Origin: Odobenus rosmarus divergens | Lineage: Eukaryota; Chordata; Mammalia; Carnivora; Odobenidae | Assembly: GCF_000321225.1 (NCBI RefSeq) | Contig: NW_004450585.1 | Span: forward strand, 433,155-497,154 | Direction of reading: 5' to 3' | DNA: 64,000 nt | Part shown: one piece after another, positions 11,880 through 24,500 of the stretch | How the letters are laid out: each line of letters begins with the position of its first letter | Numbering within the stretch: position 1 is the first letter of the stretch | Made by a program: the position numbers and the translations under genes | The notes under the pieces: model-generated | What the model was told of the DNA's origin: nothing | The model's input: only the letters and a program-made list of their open reading frames with translations | Databases searched by the model: none

Positions 11880-12560
11880 GCTCACGAACTCTAGGCCGGA
11901 ACCGGTAAGAAACTCTCGCGAGAGCCTCTCGACCGCCGGGAGCCTTCTGTGAGCACTAGTTCCCGCCCCCTCAGTGCGCCCACAGGCTGTCTGCTCCCCG
12001 TCTGCTACCGCGGGGCAGGCCGGAACTTTTATCCACAGGAACGGGTTTACACTGTAGAGTGTTGCCGGCCGGCGTCAAGGAGAGTAGAGTGCCATCCTCT
12101 TCCTCTCACCGTAGCCGCCGCGGAGCGGAGCCGAGCAGATCAGATCCAGGAGCGCGGTTACCGGGCGGGCTGGGTCTATGGTCGCTCCGCGGGCCGCTCC
12201 GCCGGCTGGTGCTTTTTTATCAGGGCAAGCTGTGTTCCATGGCAGGGAACTTTTGGCAGAGCTCCCATTAGTAAGTGATCTTCCGTCTTCTCGCCCGGGG
12301 CTTGTTCTTGGGAGTCGGTGAGGACGGGGCCTGCGACTCCCTTTGGCCTGGATCCCGGCCCCTGTCCCAAGCGCCGCGGGGTCTCCCGGGGGCGGCAGCG
12401 GCCGGAAGCGGAATGCACTTTTCTCTGGCGACTCCCCTCTCCCCGCCCCCTGGCACCGTTTCGGGGGTCGGGGGGAAAGATCTGTGAGCGGAGAAGGGCG
12501 GGGGCTAAGGAGGTTCGGTCTGCGAGGAAGGAAGGAGTTTAACTTCGGATTCCTGGATAA
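11880..12560 (+). promoter_or_regulatory. CCNC: CCNC CpG-island promoter and 5' UTR
   Basis: CpG-dense interval covering the CCNC start. A perfect palindrome TCTCGCGAGA lies at 11914-11923, about 325 bases upstream of the ATG; this motif is bound by BANP and has also been linked to ZBTB33. ETS-type CCGGAA cores lie at 11896 and 12020. I see no TATA box, consistent with a housekeeping promoter. The transcription start cannot be fixed by eye. GC content falls quickly after 12600, inside intron 1, next to a short GGGAT repeat (12588-12607). Confidence 0.85.
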
Positions 12561-15500
12561 GCTAGGCCTGGAGGCGGGCTGAGGTGGGTTGGGATGGGAT
12601 GGGATGGGCGCAGGTATGGGAAGTGTGGCACAGTTCCGGACTGTGAGGCCGGCTCTTCAGGACAGTTGGGGTTCGCTTTTGCCTGGGCTCGCTTCAGTTG
12701 TCGGCATTGTAGTCTTTTGTCATTGACCTTCTATCTTCAGTGGATTTAATATTATTCCGAGGAGAGAGTCCAGAGTCAGTCTTGTTTCTTCTGTCTAACC
12801 GCTTCCTGCCATTACCTTATGCCTAGATGGAGTTGTATGTTGGTTAGGAATAGGGCAGGTGCTTTCAAAATTTATCCATTTCATTAGTCTGTGCCTTATA
12901 TTTTGTTTTAAGTATGTATTTTCCAGTGACTTTGCCGAGTTCTTTAACCTATTTCATGAGTTTTTGTTTTTGTTAGTGACCATGGAAGAACTAGAGTAAT
13001 ATTAAAAATATTTTCCCCTAAATACATTTGTTTAGGCCGAAAGGTGGGTGATGGAACTTTGACTAGGCTTTCCGCTGTACGGTTGAAAGATGAGCAGAAC
13101 CTGATACTATTCTATTTTAGTGTAAATATATCTTAATGCCAAGAGAGCATTAGTAATTGTAATTTAAATTTTGATTCTGTGAAGAAGATGGATTCCTATT
13201 CATTCTGTTTTTAGTCCTTTGTAAGAGAAGAAAAACAATGGATTTGGGAAACCTATTTTCAGAAAAGCAGGCTTTCCTCTTGCTGTAAGTGATTCTGTGG
13301 AGATGAAATTCTATAGAAGCCTTACCTCTGATCATATTTTCATTTTGCACTGTTTTGCTCACTAATATTTGCTTGGGCAAAATTAAAATACAGAAAATTT
13401 AGTGGACAAGGGGTAGTATTTTAATAAAGTTTGAAAGAAGGTGAAAGAATTGACAGGTAGCTGGCTGTTGATTATCAGAAGTTAGAGCCATTTTTCAACT
13501 TAAAAAAAAAAAAGATCCTACCTGCCTTTTGGTAAATGTTCTCATTATGCTTTCACTTATTGTTGGCATCATAATATTTATCAAAGGGGGAGCAGGATCT
13601 ATAATATTTGTTTTTTCACTTTTGAAATATAAAATTGTTATAATGTTAAATGTGCTTTTTTTTAAAGTGTCCTTCCCTCACAATTCAAATAGTCCTGGAG
13701 GAAGGGGCCACTGAGATCTCTTGAGAATCATGAAGTGCTTTATCCGCAAAAGGTTGCAAGTGAGAAAGACAAGGCGATCAATTCTGGAAAAACAAATCAA
13801 CAAAAAGATGACAAAAACCATCGTTTTAGGTGATTTTGGTAAAAGAGGAAAATTGACATGAACTCTGTTTATCATGGCTTGAAGATGCACATTTTAACGT
13901 TTCTGAAATGAGCATGGCAATTTTTTTCTTAGTAGCACATGAAATAATGGTGAATTTTACAAACAATGTAATCTTAAATTTTATGAGATTTGCTATGTAT
14001 AAGTGTTCTTGGTTTATCTTCCATACTATGTGCTGTGAGGAAAAACTTAAATATTTGTTTGTGAAATTTATCTTTTTAAGAACTTTAAGTGACTGTGAGG
14101 ATGAAATTAATGATAATTCCAGAACATAGTGAATCACAGCATTTTCTAGAAAGTGGAAGTAGAGCACAACACATTCTTTGACCTTACTGCAGTAAAAGTA
14201 GAAGGACTCTACATACTAGGTGGTTGACTGAATGAATTAATGAAGCGGTAACAGAAATAAAAACGTACAAAATCAATTCTGGATATTTTATTGTATCAAA
14301 GAGGAAACTGAAAATACAATTACATAATATCAGGGAAATAAACTGAGATCAATATATATCCATACCTATGGGATGTAGCCAAAGCCACAGTTATAAACTA
14401 ACATCCAGAATAACTGAGAAAAAATAAAAATAAGTCAAAATAGTCTGAGAATATTAAAAAGGAAACAGTGAAATAAATCCGGGGAGGGGGTAAAAAAAAA
14501 AGACTTAATAAAGGTGACACTGATATTAACATAGTAAAAGGAAAAATAATCAGAAATTATAAGAGCTGGTTCTTTGGAAGGAAAAATCCAAATAGACTAA
14601 ACTGCTGCTAATTGAATCAAAGAAAAGAGGGATGATACAAAGATACAAAATTAGGAATGAGAAAAGTAAATAAATTCAGATGTACCTTTGGGTTATCTCC
14701 ATGGTAATAAATTTGAAAGCCAAAACAAATTAAGAAGGTTACCAAAGAGCTACCCCTTAAAAAATGCCCTGGCCCACATTATTTCATGGATAAATGTTTT
14801 CCCATTTTCAAGAGGATCTGCTACTGAAATTCCAGTTCACACAGAAAGAAAGCTTTCCAGTTCTCTCTTTGAAGCTACAAGAACACTGATAAAATCTAGC
14901 AAAGGTAGCACTAAAAACAGTCTTTTGAATATTGATACAAACATAAATTATTAGCAAGTAGAGTCTAACATTACATTAGAAATATAAAAAATGATAGTGA
15001 TTTTATTGTAGAAATATAGTCAGTATTAGGAAATCTGTTAATAAACAGTGAAGGCATCAAAAGACGTCTATTAAAATTCAACATCTGTTTTTGACTAAAA
15101 CAAATAGGATGCTTTCTTAACATGGCAAGAACATGAAAGCATGAATAAGATATTTAATGGTGAAATATTAGGAAAATAAGGGTGCCTGTTTAACATTGTT
15201 CTGAATTGCTACTCAATACAGTTAATAGAATGAGATACTAAAAATGACAAAATTGTCAGCCTGTAGAGATAAAATTAACTCGAAAATTCAGTTAATTGAA
15301 AAGTTATTATAAATAATAAAGGTTTAATAAAGTGACCAGTTACAAAACGTAAAAATGGAAAGCTTTCTTTTAAATGAATGATGGAAAAATATAATTACAA
15401 GTACTAATGGAAAATATGAAATATACAAGAATGAACTAAAGAAATATGCAGGACCTATAGGAAGAAAATTTTTTAAATTCTGTAGTAGAACATAAAGATT

Positions 15501-18500
15501 TTAATAAAGGGAGTTTGAATTCTAGCATTGTAACGATAGCATTTCTCTCTGTATTGATCTCCAAATTTAATGCAATTGGGACTTGACAAGTCTTCTAAAG
15601 TTCAAGTCTTAGAATAATAATTGTAATAGAATATCGAGAAGTTTTTCTAAAGAATAGTAATTAGCAAGGGGGATATTTTCCATACCAGATTTTAATAATT
15701 TAATCTTAATGTTTTAAAATAACATGGCATAGGAATAAGAAAAATTGAAAGAAAAAAGCCTTAAGTGTATTAGAAAATATAGGTGATTTTTTTTTTTTTT
15801 AATCATTTTGTGTCAGGGAAGGCCTTCCCATTTGTGACCAGCATAAAATCAAAGTAAAATATGGGTTGGTTTTAATAAGTGATTCATATTTCGGTGTTAT
15901 AAATAAGTAAATATTAAGAGATCATCTAAACTCAGGAAATGTTTGCAGTTTATTTGACAAATGATTTATTATCCATAGTACACAAATTATTGAAAAGAAT
16001 CTCTTAATTGTGAAAAAGACCATCCCATTAGAAAAATTGTCATTAAAATTACAGTGTACAAAAGAAGAATTGTATTTGACCAGTAAGGCATGGAAAAATG
16101 TTTAACCTCAGAAGTAAACTAAAAAACAAAACCCCTAAAACAGTAAGATACTACTTTGCCTTTAAGTTGTAAAGTATTTAAAAGATTGGCAGTAACCCAT
16201 AGGGGGTTTAAATATTTTAAAACACTCTCATGTACTGTTAATAGGAATGGAAATTGGTGTGACGAATGGAATACAAACTGACAATGTAAAACAAAGTTAT
16301 CAGCAAAACCAACCAATCGCTTCTTTTTCTAGGAAATTATTTTAAATATATTATTAACCAAATATGCAAGGGTGAATTACAAAGCTATTCATTAAAGCAT
16401 TATTTTTAATAGTGAAAAATTATAAGCTACATGCCTATTAATAGGAATTAACTAAGTAACAATCCATCCATAATGCTGTGAAGCAGTTTAAAGGTATGCT
16501 GAATAAACAAATTTGTTGACATAGAAAGACTTCCAGAACATAATGAGTGACAAAAGCAAGTTGCAGAATAGTTTTTTGGGTCATTTCAATTTCATATCTC
16601 TGGTTAAAAATAGTAGACTAGGCGGGTGGAGGAGGCTATTAGTGTAATAAATTCTGAAGCAGATTTTAACATGAGTGGAATTTGTGAAGTAGAGAAATTA
16701 AATACTGCAGTTACTCATGAACAACTGAGAAAAGATAATTCAAATCCTAAGGCATCATCATTTGATGCCAAATAACTATACTATTATTTTATGTATCCCT
16801 AGGGAAAAATAAATATACTGTAGATTAAAAGCTTAAGGCATCACTGATCGTAAGATCTTTCTTGATATCAGTCTTAAAACCAATGAAATAACAGTATAAG
16901 GTAGTGAGAGAGAACAAAAAAGAGACAAAATTAGAGTGGAATTTTTTTTCAGGGCATATTTACATTCATTAATGAGATAATTCTCAGTTTCAAGAAATGT
17001 GAAAAATACTATCTTCCAAGGTTACTTCTTGCACTTTGTATTTCTCGGAATGTTCATAACTTGTTCAGTCTTAGTATATTTTTTATGACTTTGTTAGTTG
17101 ATTTTCTGTAACATGTCTTAACATCTTCATTCTTCTAGTTTACAATGGATTTTGGATAAACAAGATCTGTTGAAGGAACGCCAGAAGGACTTAAAGTTTC
17201 TCTCAGAAGAAGAGTATTGGAAATTACAGATATTTTTTACAAATGGTAAACTTTAAAAAAATTGACTGAAATGGTACAGTTGGTTACCACTGAATTAAAA
17301 CTTTTGTATAGTAATTTGTGATAAGCTGTTTTAGCCCCTAAATATTTTTATTCATGTATTCTTTATATAACTTATATTGTTTATCTTTATAAGTGATATA
17401 AATACAGTCTTTTGTGAATCTTACATTGCAGAGACACTCAAGACAGTTTCAAAGTGTTCATTAATCTCCCTAAGCCTTTATAATGTGTTATTAAACCCAG
17501 TTTAAGATTGGCTAAAGCAAGTATTTTGAAGATAAATGGATTCTTTGGGCTGACATCCTATTGATCATTCTTATCTTACAACTTTGCTTAGATGATTTAG
17601 AGGCAAAAGATCCTTGCTGTCCCACATGGTAGCTTTGTTACATGATCTTTCTAACCTTCAGTTCACTCTCCTGCAAACCTACCTCTCTATTGTTTGGAGA
17701 ATTCATTATGGACTTTTTAATAAACTTTATAAAGTGGAAGTTGTAATGAGTTTGATTACTGTCTGATATTTTCTTTTTATAGTTATTCTAAAGATAAAAA
17801 AACATTGAAAATACTTAGAAGGTAGAGGAGAATGCCTATCATTCAACCTTCTTAATATAAGAATAGTGTTTGCTATGGGACACTTTCTATTTTTATTGTT
17901 GTTAATGCATACCTATATTTTTTTTAACAGATTTGCAAATCCTAGTCCTAGCTCAGTGTGATCCAAGTAGAGCTTTATAGCATATGTAGGTTTTTCTCTT
18001 TGTTAAAAATTAATACAGTCATGATTTAATCACATGAAAGTTATTTTTCAATGTCAATATTATAAAGATACCAGAAGAACATTTAAAACTATTATTTTTC
18101 TTTTAGTTATTCAAGCATTAGGTGAACATCTTAAATTAAGACAACAAGTTATTGCCACTGCTACGGTCTATTTCAAGAGATTCTATGCCAGGTAGGACTT
18201 TTATTTTGGGATTATGTTACACCTATTTGAAACTCTTATGTAATGTTGATGAACCTTAGTATAAATGAATCATGTGTTTGCATTGAGTTATCTTGGGTTT
18301 TTTCCCAATGTTTTCTATATGAATGACATTTAACTCTGTTTTATCATATTTTAGGTATTCTCTGAAAAGTATAGATCCTGTATTAATGGCTCCTACATGT
18401 GTGTTTTTGGCATCCAAAGTAGAGGTATGAAATAGTTTTCTGTTCTTCATTGAAGTATAGTCAATGTACATTGGTTAATCTGCCCTAGTTTTCATATTAC

Positions 18501-21500
18501 CTATATAAAAATAGTGACAGATGGGGATTTATGCAAAGTATTGAAATTCATACAAAATCAAAGATATAAATGTCTTTATACATTCATTTAACAAACACTT
18601 ATGTAGCATTTACTGTATGCCAAGTGCTATTCTAAGTTCTTTTACAACTATAACTGACTCATAATATGACTTATAATCCTCATAACAAACAATGGGGTGT
18701 ATGGTAGTAATATCCTCATTTCATAAAGGAGGAAACTGAGGTACATAGAGATTAAGAAACTTGCCTAAGATCATAGAGCTGGTAAGTGGCAGAGCCTGGG
18801 AGTCTGGCTACTAATTCCATGCTTTTAACTGCTTTGTTCTAGGTCCTCAAAGACATTTACTGTTTGGCACTAAGTAGTATTCCATAACTGCCACAGCTTC
18901 TCTACTATAACGTGAATTATAGTACCTCCTCTTGTGTCCCTCCTTCTCCATATGCATCCTATGCCCTACTGTCTTCCCTCCCTGCTTCCTGATAATGGCT
19001 GCCTGCCAAACCATAGGGAAAGCAAGGATTGAGTGTGGCTCTAGTCAGTTAGATTCTGATGAGGAATTGTTAGGGTAGAGAAACTAGGTGAGGGAGAGAA
19101 GAGAGATGGGAACTTGGAGCTGAGACTAAATCTCTGCTCACATTTTCCTTTTCAGTATTTTTGAGAGAGTGCAGCTAAAATCCAGACAGTAATAGGAGAT
19201 ATTGACTAATGTTCATGATCATATATGCAGTCTTTAAAGTTCTGAACCCTTTGTATTATGTTTCTTAGATGTCTTTAGAATCGTAATTGTATTCTTGAAA
19301 ATTGAATGTAATTTAAACCCAATAGGTTTATATTCCTTTTGGTAATCAATTTTGATTTAGTTTTGTTTTAGTCATTATTTAGGATTATTTAAGACATCTT
19401 TCCTAATTATTACCTAAAGTAATGAGAGTTGACCCTATTAGAAATAATATTAAGACAGACTTTCTAGAGGTTTATGGTTTTCTGATTATAAGTGGTAGCT
19501 TAGAGGGACAGAACCAGCCCTGTTATTACTAAGTTATTTTGTGGGAAAAGGAAGTGTTTATAAAAAGCCCATATTATGGGGCGCCTGGGTGGCTCAGTCG
19601 TTAAGCGTCTGCCTTCGGCTCAGGTCATGATCCCAGGGTCCTGGGATCGAGTCCCACATCAGGCTCCCTGCTCAGCGGGAAGCCTGCTTCTCCCTCTCCC
19701 ACTACCCCTGCTTGTGTTCCCTCTCTCGCTGTGTCTCTCTCTCTCTGTTAAAAAATAAAAAATCTTTAAAAATAAATAAAAAATAAAAAGCCCATATTAT
19801 GGGGTGGTTTTTCCAAATATTACCATGTAATTTGATGTATCTGAAGCACAACCAGTATGGAAAATCCAGATAAAATCTTTATAAATTTTTACTCTTAAAG
19901 ATGAATTTGGGGATTTTAATTTGTTTTGTTTGTTAAATATCTTTTGTTACGTGATTTACTGAGTGAAAGTTTTCACTCTAAGAATTTTGGATAAAGAATT
20001 CCTGGATTGGGATGCCTGGCTGGCTCCAGTTGATCTCAGGGTCATGAGATCGAGCCCCACATTGGGTGGAGAGGATACTTAAAAAAAAAAATTATTCCTG
20101 AAAAAAAAAATGTATCCCTTTATATTTGGTTATAGCGTTACTGTTTTTAATTGTTAACTGTGACCAGATCTTTCTGTGTTTTGTCCAGTTGTGTGGGAAT
20201 TATATAGAAATGACTTTTAAGATGTCTGAGGCATTTACTTTTTAGTTTCAGTTACTATGGTTTGAGGTTTAAATATAAACATATATACACACATACATAC
20301 CTTCCCCACCCCCCAACATAAGGATATAGGTTGAAGCTATTTATATAGATTAGGACTAGGTTTAGTTTCGCTTCTTTTGTTGAATAAGGAACTGATTCTT
20401 GATTTTTCTGTTTTAAAATGAAGTGAAGGTTTTAGTAATCTTATGAGGTTAATCAAATTAAATGAGACAATATATGTAAGGTGGATCACCTCATAAATTT
20501 TAGTTATTTTTACAATGGTGGCATATTAAATTCAAAGAGGAAATGGGAACTGACATTAAGAGTCTTGGGGCACCTGGGTGGCTCAGTTGGCTAAGCGTCC
20601 GACTGTTGATTTTGGCTCAGGTCATGATCTCCGAGTCAAGGGATGGAGCCCCGCATTGGGTTTCCTGCTCATCACACAGTCTGCTTAGGATTCTGTCCCT
20701 TTCCCTCTGCCACGCCCCCCACCCCCATCCCCTCTCGCTCGCTCTCTCTCTCAAAAAAAGGAAAAAAAGAGCTTGCTTTATGGTAAGGCTGAAATTATTT
20801 AAAAAAAAAAATAGTCTTATGGGGCACCTGGGTAGCTCAGTAAGTTAAGTGTCTGACTCTTGATCTCAGCTCAGGTCTTGCTCTCAGAGTTGTGAATTCA
20901 AGCCCCGTCTTGGGTTCCACACTGGGCATGGGTAGAGCCTACTTTAAAAAAAAAAAAAAGGAAGTTTTATAATATATCATTCTATCATTCTTGTTTTCCT
21001 CTTCCAAATAGAATAATAGTTTCTATGGTCTTTTAAATTCTTTTGGTGATACTGAAGTTTATCTTTAGAGATTCAACTGTTTTATTACTAAATAGCATGA
21101 AATACCTGTTCATTAGTCCAGGTTCAGTTGAATAGGAAGGATACTTAATATTTTTATTGCAGTTAAGTGTAGATTATAAAAAATCTTTTTGGAAACTAAT
21201 TGGGGTGCAGAAAACTGGCACTGTTGCTTTAGGGCTTGGATTCTAATTTGGTATCTCTCGATGATGTTAAATGACAAAATTATTTAAACATTTGTCTTAT
21301 TGCAGCCATTTTAAGGAAAATTAATACGTTTAGAGATTTAAATACTTCACGCTTCAAGTAGGTAGAAGATGAAAACCAGACTATAAACATGGGGGGACAT
21401 AGGAATTGCTTTGCTTTGAATAGACCCAGATACCCTTAGGTTCATTGGGTTACTATGTACCTGATCTCATCTACCTTTATTTCTCTAGGAATTTGGAGTA

Positions 21501-24500
21501 GTCTCAAATACAAGATTGATTTCTGCTGCTACTTCTGTATGTAAGTGCAAAAAGTATATCCTGCTTTAAGGATGTAATTCTTTGAAAAAGCTCTATAGGA
21601 CCTTAATGTTTTTCAGTTTATGAGACCTGTGAAATATTGGTTGGGTTTATTAAATCTCCTGTGGTCACATTTATGGATAGTGTATTTGGCTAAAAATAAA
21701 GTTAAAATACAAAAATTTTGAAAACCACTTAGAGTATTATGTCCAAGACATTACATTTAATATCAAAAATGAATAGTAACTATTGTCCAAAAACATCAAC
21801 TCAGTGGCTCTTAAATAATAAGGGTAAAGAAAAAACTTATTTTCAGTTTTATTGTATTTTTTTTTGCTTCATAATGACTAGCCATTGTGTCATTCTTGTG
21901 GGTAAACTTTTTTTAGTAATTGTAGTGTATGTATTTGATAGGAATTATGTATTTTGCCTCCATATTGAAAAACAGTGCAGGAAAAGAAATGCTGACTATA
22001 GTAGTCAGCCTCAATTCTGTCTGAGCAATAGCTATATAACCTTGAGCAGATTCCTTTACTTCTTGGCTTTAGTTCTTTTTCCAAAAAGATGGGGTTTAGC
22101 TGCCTTGGAGTCATGACATTAAAGGAAATAACACTGTAGACTAGTGATTGTAAAATATTGTATACAAGGTATTAACATTATGCTATGCTCCATCTTCATA
22201 GGTTAAGCACAAAGCCAGCACCTAACAAAAGATGAAAGATAATGCAGAATTTTTTTTTTTTTTACTTATCTTGCACAGAAGAGGCAGAAGGTTTTTGTGT
22301 TTTTAGGTTTGTGAACCAGACTAATATTCATATTTTTGGGTCATTCCCTTTTCTGAGAAGAGTGTAATAACCTTATTCAGTCTTTTCCATGCCATATTTT
22401 ACTCTTCTAAGAATAGCAGAGTAGTAACCAGCTTTTCCATAGAATTTAATATAGCAGATATATCGTATTGATAAGTATTGGATTGCCGTCTGGAAAATTG
22501 AGTTATTAAAAATTCAAAAACAACTGGAAGGAAATCCACCAGAATGTTAGCAGTGCTCCTCTGTTAGTAGTGGATTCTAGATGCCTTATTTTCTTATGTC
22601 ATTTTTTTGTTTTCCAAATTTTTTAGAAGGTGTATATTTTTAAAAATATAAAATACTGGGGCACCTGGGTGGCTGAGTCGGTTAAACATCCATCTCTTGA
22701 TTTCAGCCCAGGGTCCTGAGATGAAGGGTCTCAGGGTCCTGAGATTAAGCCCCGCATCGGGCTCTGTGCTGAATATGTAGCCTGCTTGAGATTCTCTCTT
22801 TCTCTTCTCCTGCCCCTCCCCCTGCTCACATGTGTGTGTGCTCTCTCTCTCTCAAAAAAAAAAAAGTAAAATACCTATTACTAAGGTTTATTTTTCATGC
22901 AAAGCCATAAAGGTATATTCATAACAGTATTTGGTTACCAATGAAGAAGAAATTGTTATAGTAGAATATTTTTGTTTATTTCATAAATGTTAATAGTGTA
23001 TTATATAGGCTCATGCAGCTTAGGTTTCAAATTTCAGCTCCCTTGCTTTCTATGTGGCAGATGGGGCAAAATACAATCTGTGTCTCAGTTTCTCATCTTG
23101 CAGATGAGGATTAATAATATTTATGTCAAAGGGTTTTTGTGAGGATCAAATGAGTTAATATCAGTAAAGCTCTTAGAACAGTGTCTTGCTCAGTGTCTTA
23201 GTTTGCTAGGCCTGCCATACAAAGTGATAGAGACAAAGTGGTTTTAACAACAAAATTATTTTCTTACAGTCTGGAAGCTGAAGTCCAAGATTAAGGTGTC
23301 AACAAATTAGTTTCTCCTGAGGCTTCTCTTCCTGGTTTTCAGAGGACCACCTTTTTGCTGTGTCCTCACATGGTCCTTTCTCTGTTGGGTGTGTACCCTT
23401 AGTGTTTCTTCCTCTTTTAGGGACACCAGTCCTATAGAATTTGTGCCCCACCCTTATGGCCACATTTAACCATAAGTACCTCTTAATTACCTGTCTCCAA
23501 ATCAGTCACATTGGGGTTTAGGTCTTCGACATTGGAATTTGGCAGGGTCAGGGCAGAGAGTGTGGCTCAGTCCATAATACTCAGTAAATTTCAGTGCCTA
23601 CTCATCATCATCAATAACAGCATTGTCCTCACTGGAAACACCATATTGGATGCAGTGGTGGATACAAAGATAAATACAAGGAATTTAAGGACAAGAACAT
23701 AAGACATATATATACAAATACTAATACAAAAGAAGAAATAAGTGGCATATCGGGCGCCTGGGTGGCTCAGTTGGTTAAGCGACTGCCTTCGGCTCAGGTC
23801 ATGATCCTGGAGTCCCGGGATCGAGTCCCACGTCGGGCTCCCTGCTCAGCGGGGAGTCTGCTTCTCCCTCTGACCCTCTTCCCTCTTGTGCTCTCTATCT
23901 CTCATTCTCTCTCTCTCAAATAAATAAATAAAATCTTAAAAAAAAAAAAAAAGTGGCATAAGAGAATTAGAGAATGCAGTAAATGTTTTGAGTGGTAAAA
24001 GGTTATTTGTTATATGAATCCAGAAAGGCTTAAATTGAATTTGGTAAAGAAAGATAGACTTTGAACCTGGGAAATGTAGGGGAAAGATAGTCTAGGAGCA
24101 TCAAACAGTTTGGTCAAAAATAGAGAAACTAATGAGTTACATTCAGTGAATGGTCAGTAAGGAAATAGCTGGAAAAAGTCCTACAGGGCCTTCAGTGAAG
24201 AATCTGTAGTTTGTTCTGTTGATGATGGTGGTACATTTGAAGGCTTTATTTCTCAACATGAGGATAATGCTAGAATTGTGTGTTAGGAAGGTGAATCTGG
24301 CAGAATAATGTAAGGTGAATTGGAGGAGAATGTGAGTTGAGGTAGACAGATTTTAAAGTTTTTCATATGCTACAACATGGATGAACCTTGGGGTGCCTGG
24401 CTGGCTCAGTCAGAGAGCATATGACTCTTGATCTCAAGGTTGTAAGTTCGATCACCACATTGGATGTAGAGATTACTTAAAAATGAGGGTCTACAAACAA

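Larger units (their letters stand above)
12178..17159 (+). promoter_or_regulatory. Overlapping upstream ORF across the CCNC start
   Basis: An ATG at 12178, 61 bases upstream of the cyclin C ATG and in a different frame, opens 31 codons to the end of exon 1 (12270). After splicing it runs six more codons into exon 2 and stops at TAA 17157-17159. The predicted 37-residue product is alanine/proline-rich and unlikely to be functional. Ribosomes using this ATG would bypass the cyclin C start. Its context is modest (T at -3, G at +4). It matters only if the transcription start is upstream of 12178. Confidence 0.45.

Noticed and set aside
12059..12238. In-frame N-terminal extension of cyclin C
   Set aside because: The frame is open upstream of the ATG, but it begins with GTG and contains no ATG. 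The conserved MAGNFW start is the better choice.
13690..13860. Possible retropseudogene in CCNC intron 1 ([16 protein letters not shown]...)
   Set aside because: A short basic reading frame with no recognised parent gene, no poly-A tail and no target-site duplication.
21739..22116. 125-codon + strand open frame in CCNC intron 5
   Set aside because: AT-rich intronic sequence with no recognisable domain; not needed for, and out of register with, the CCNC exon chain.
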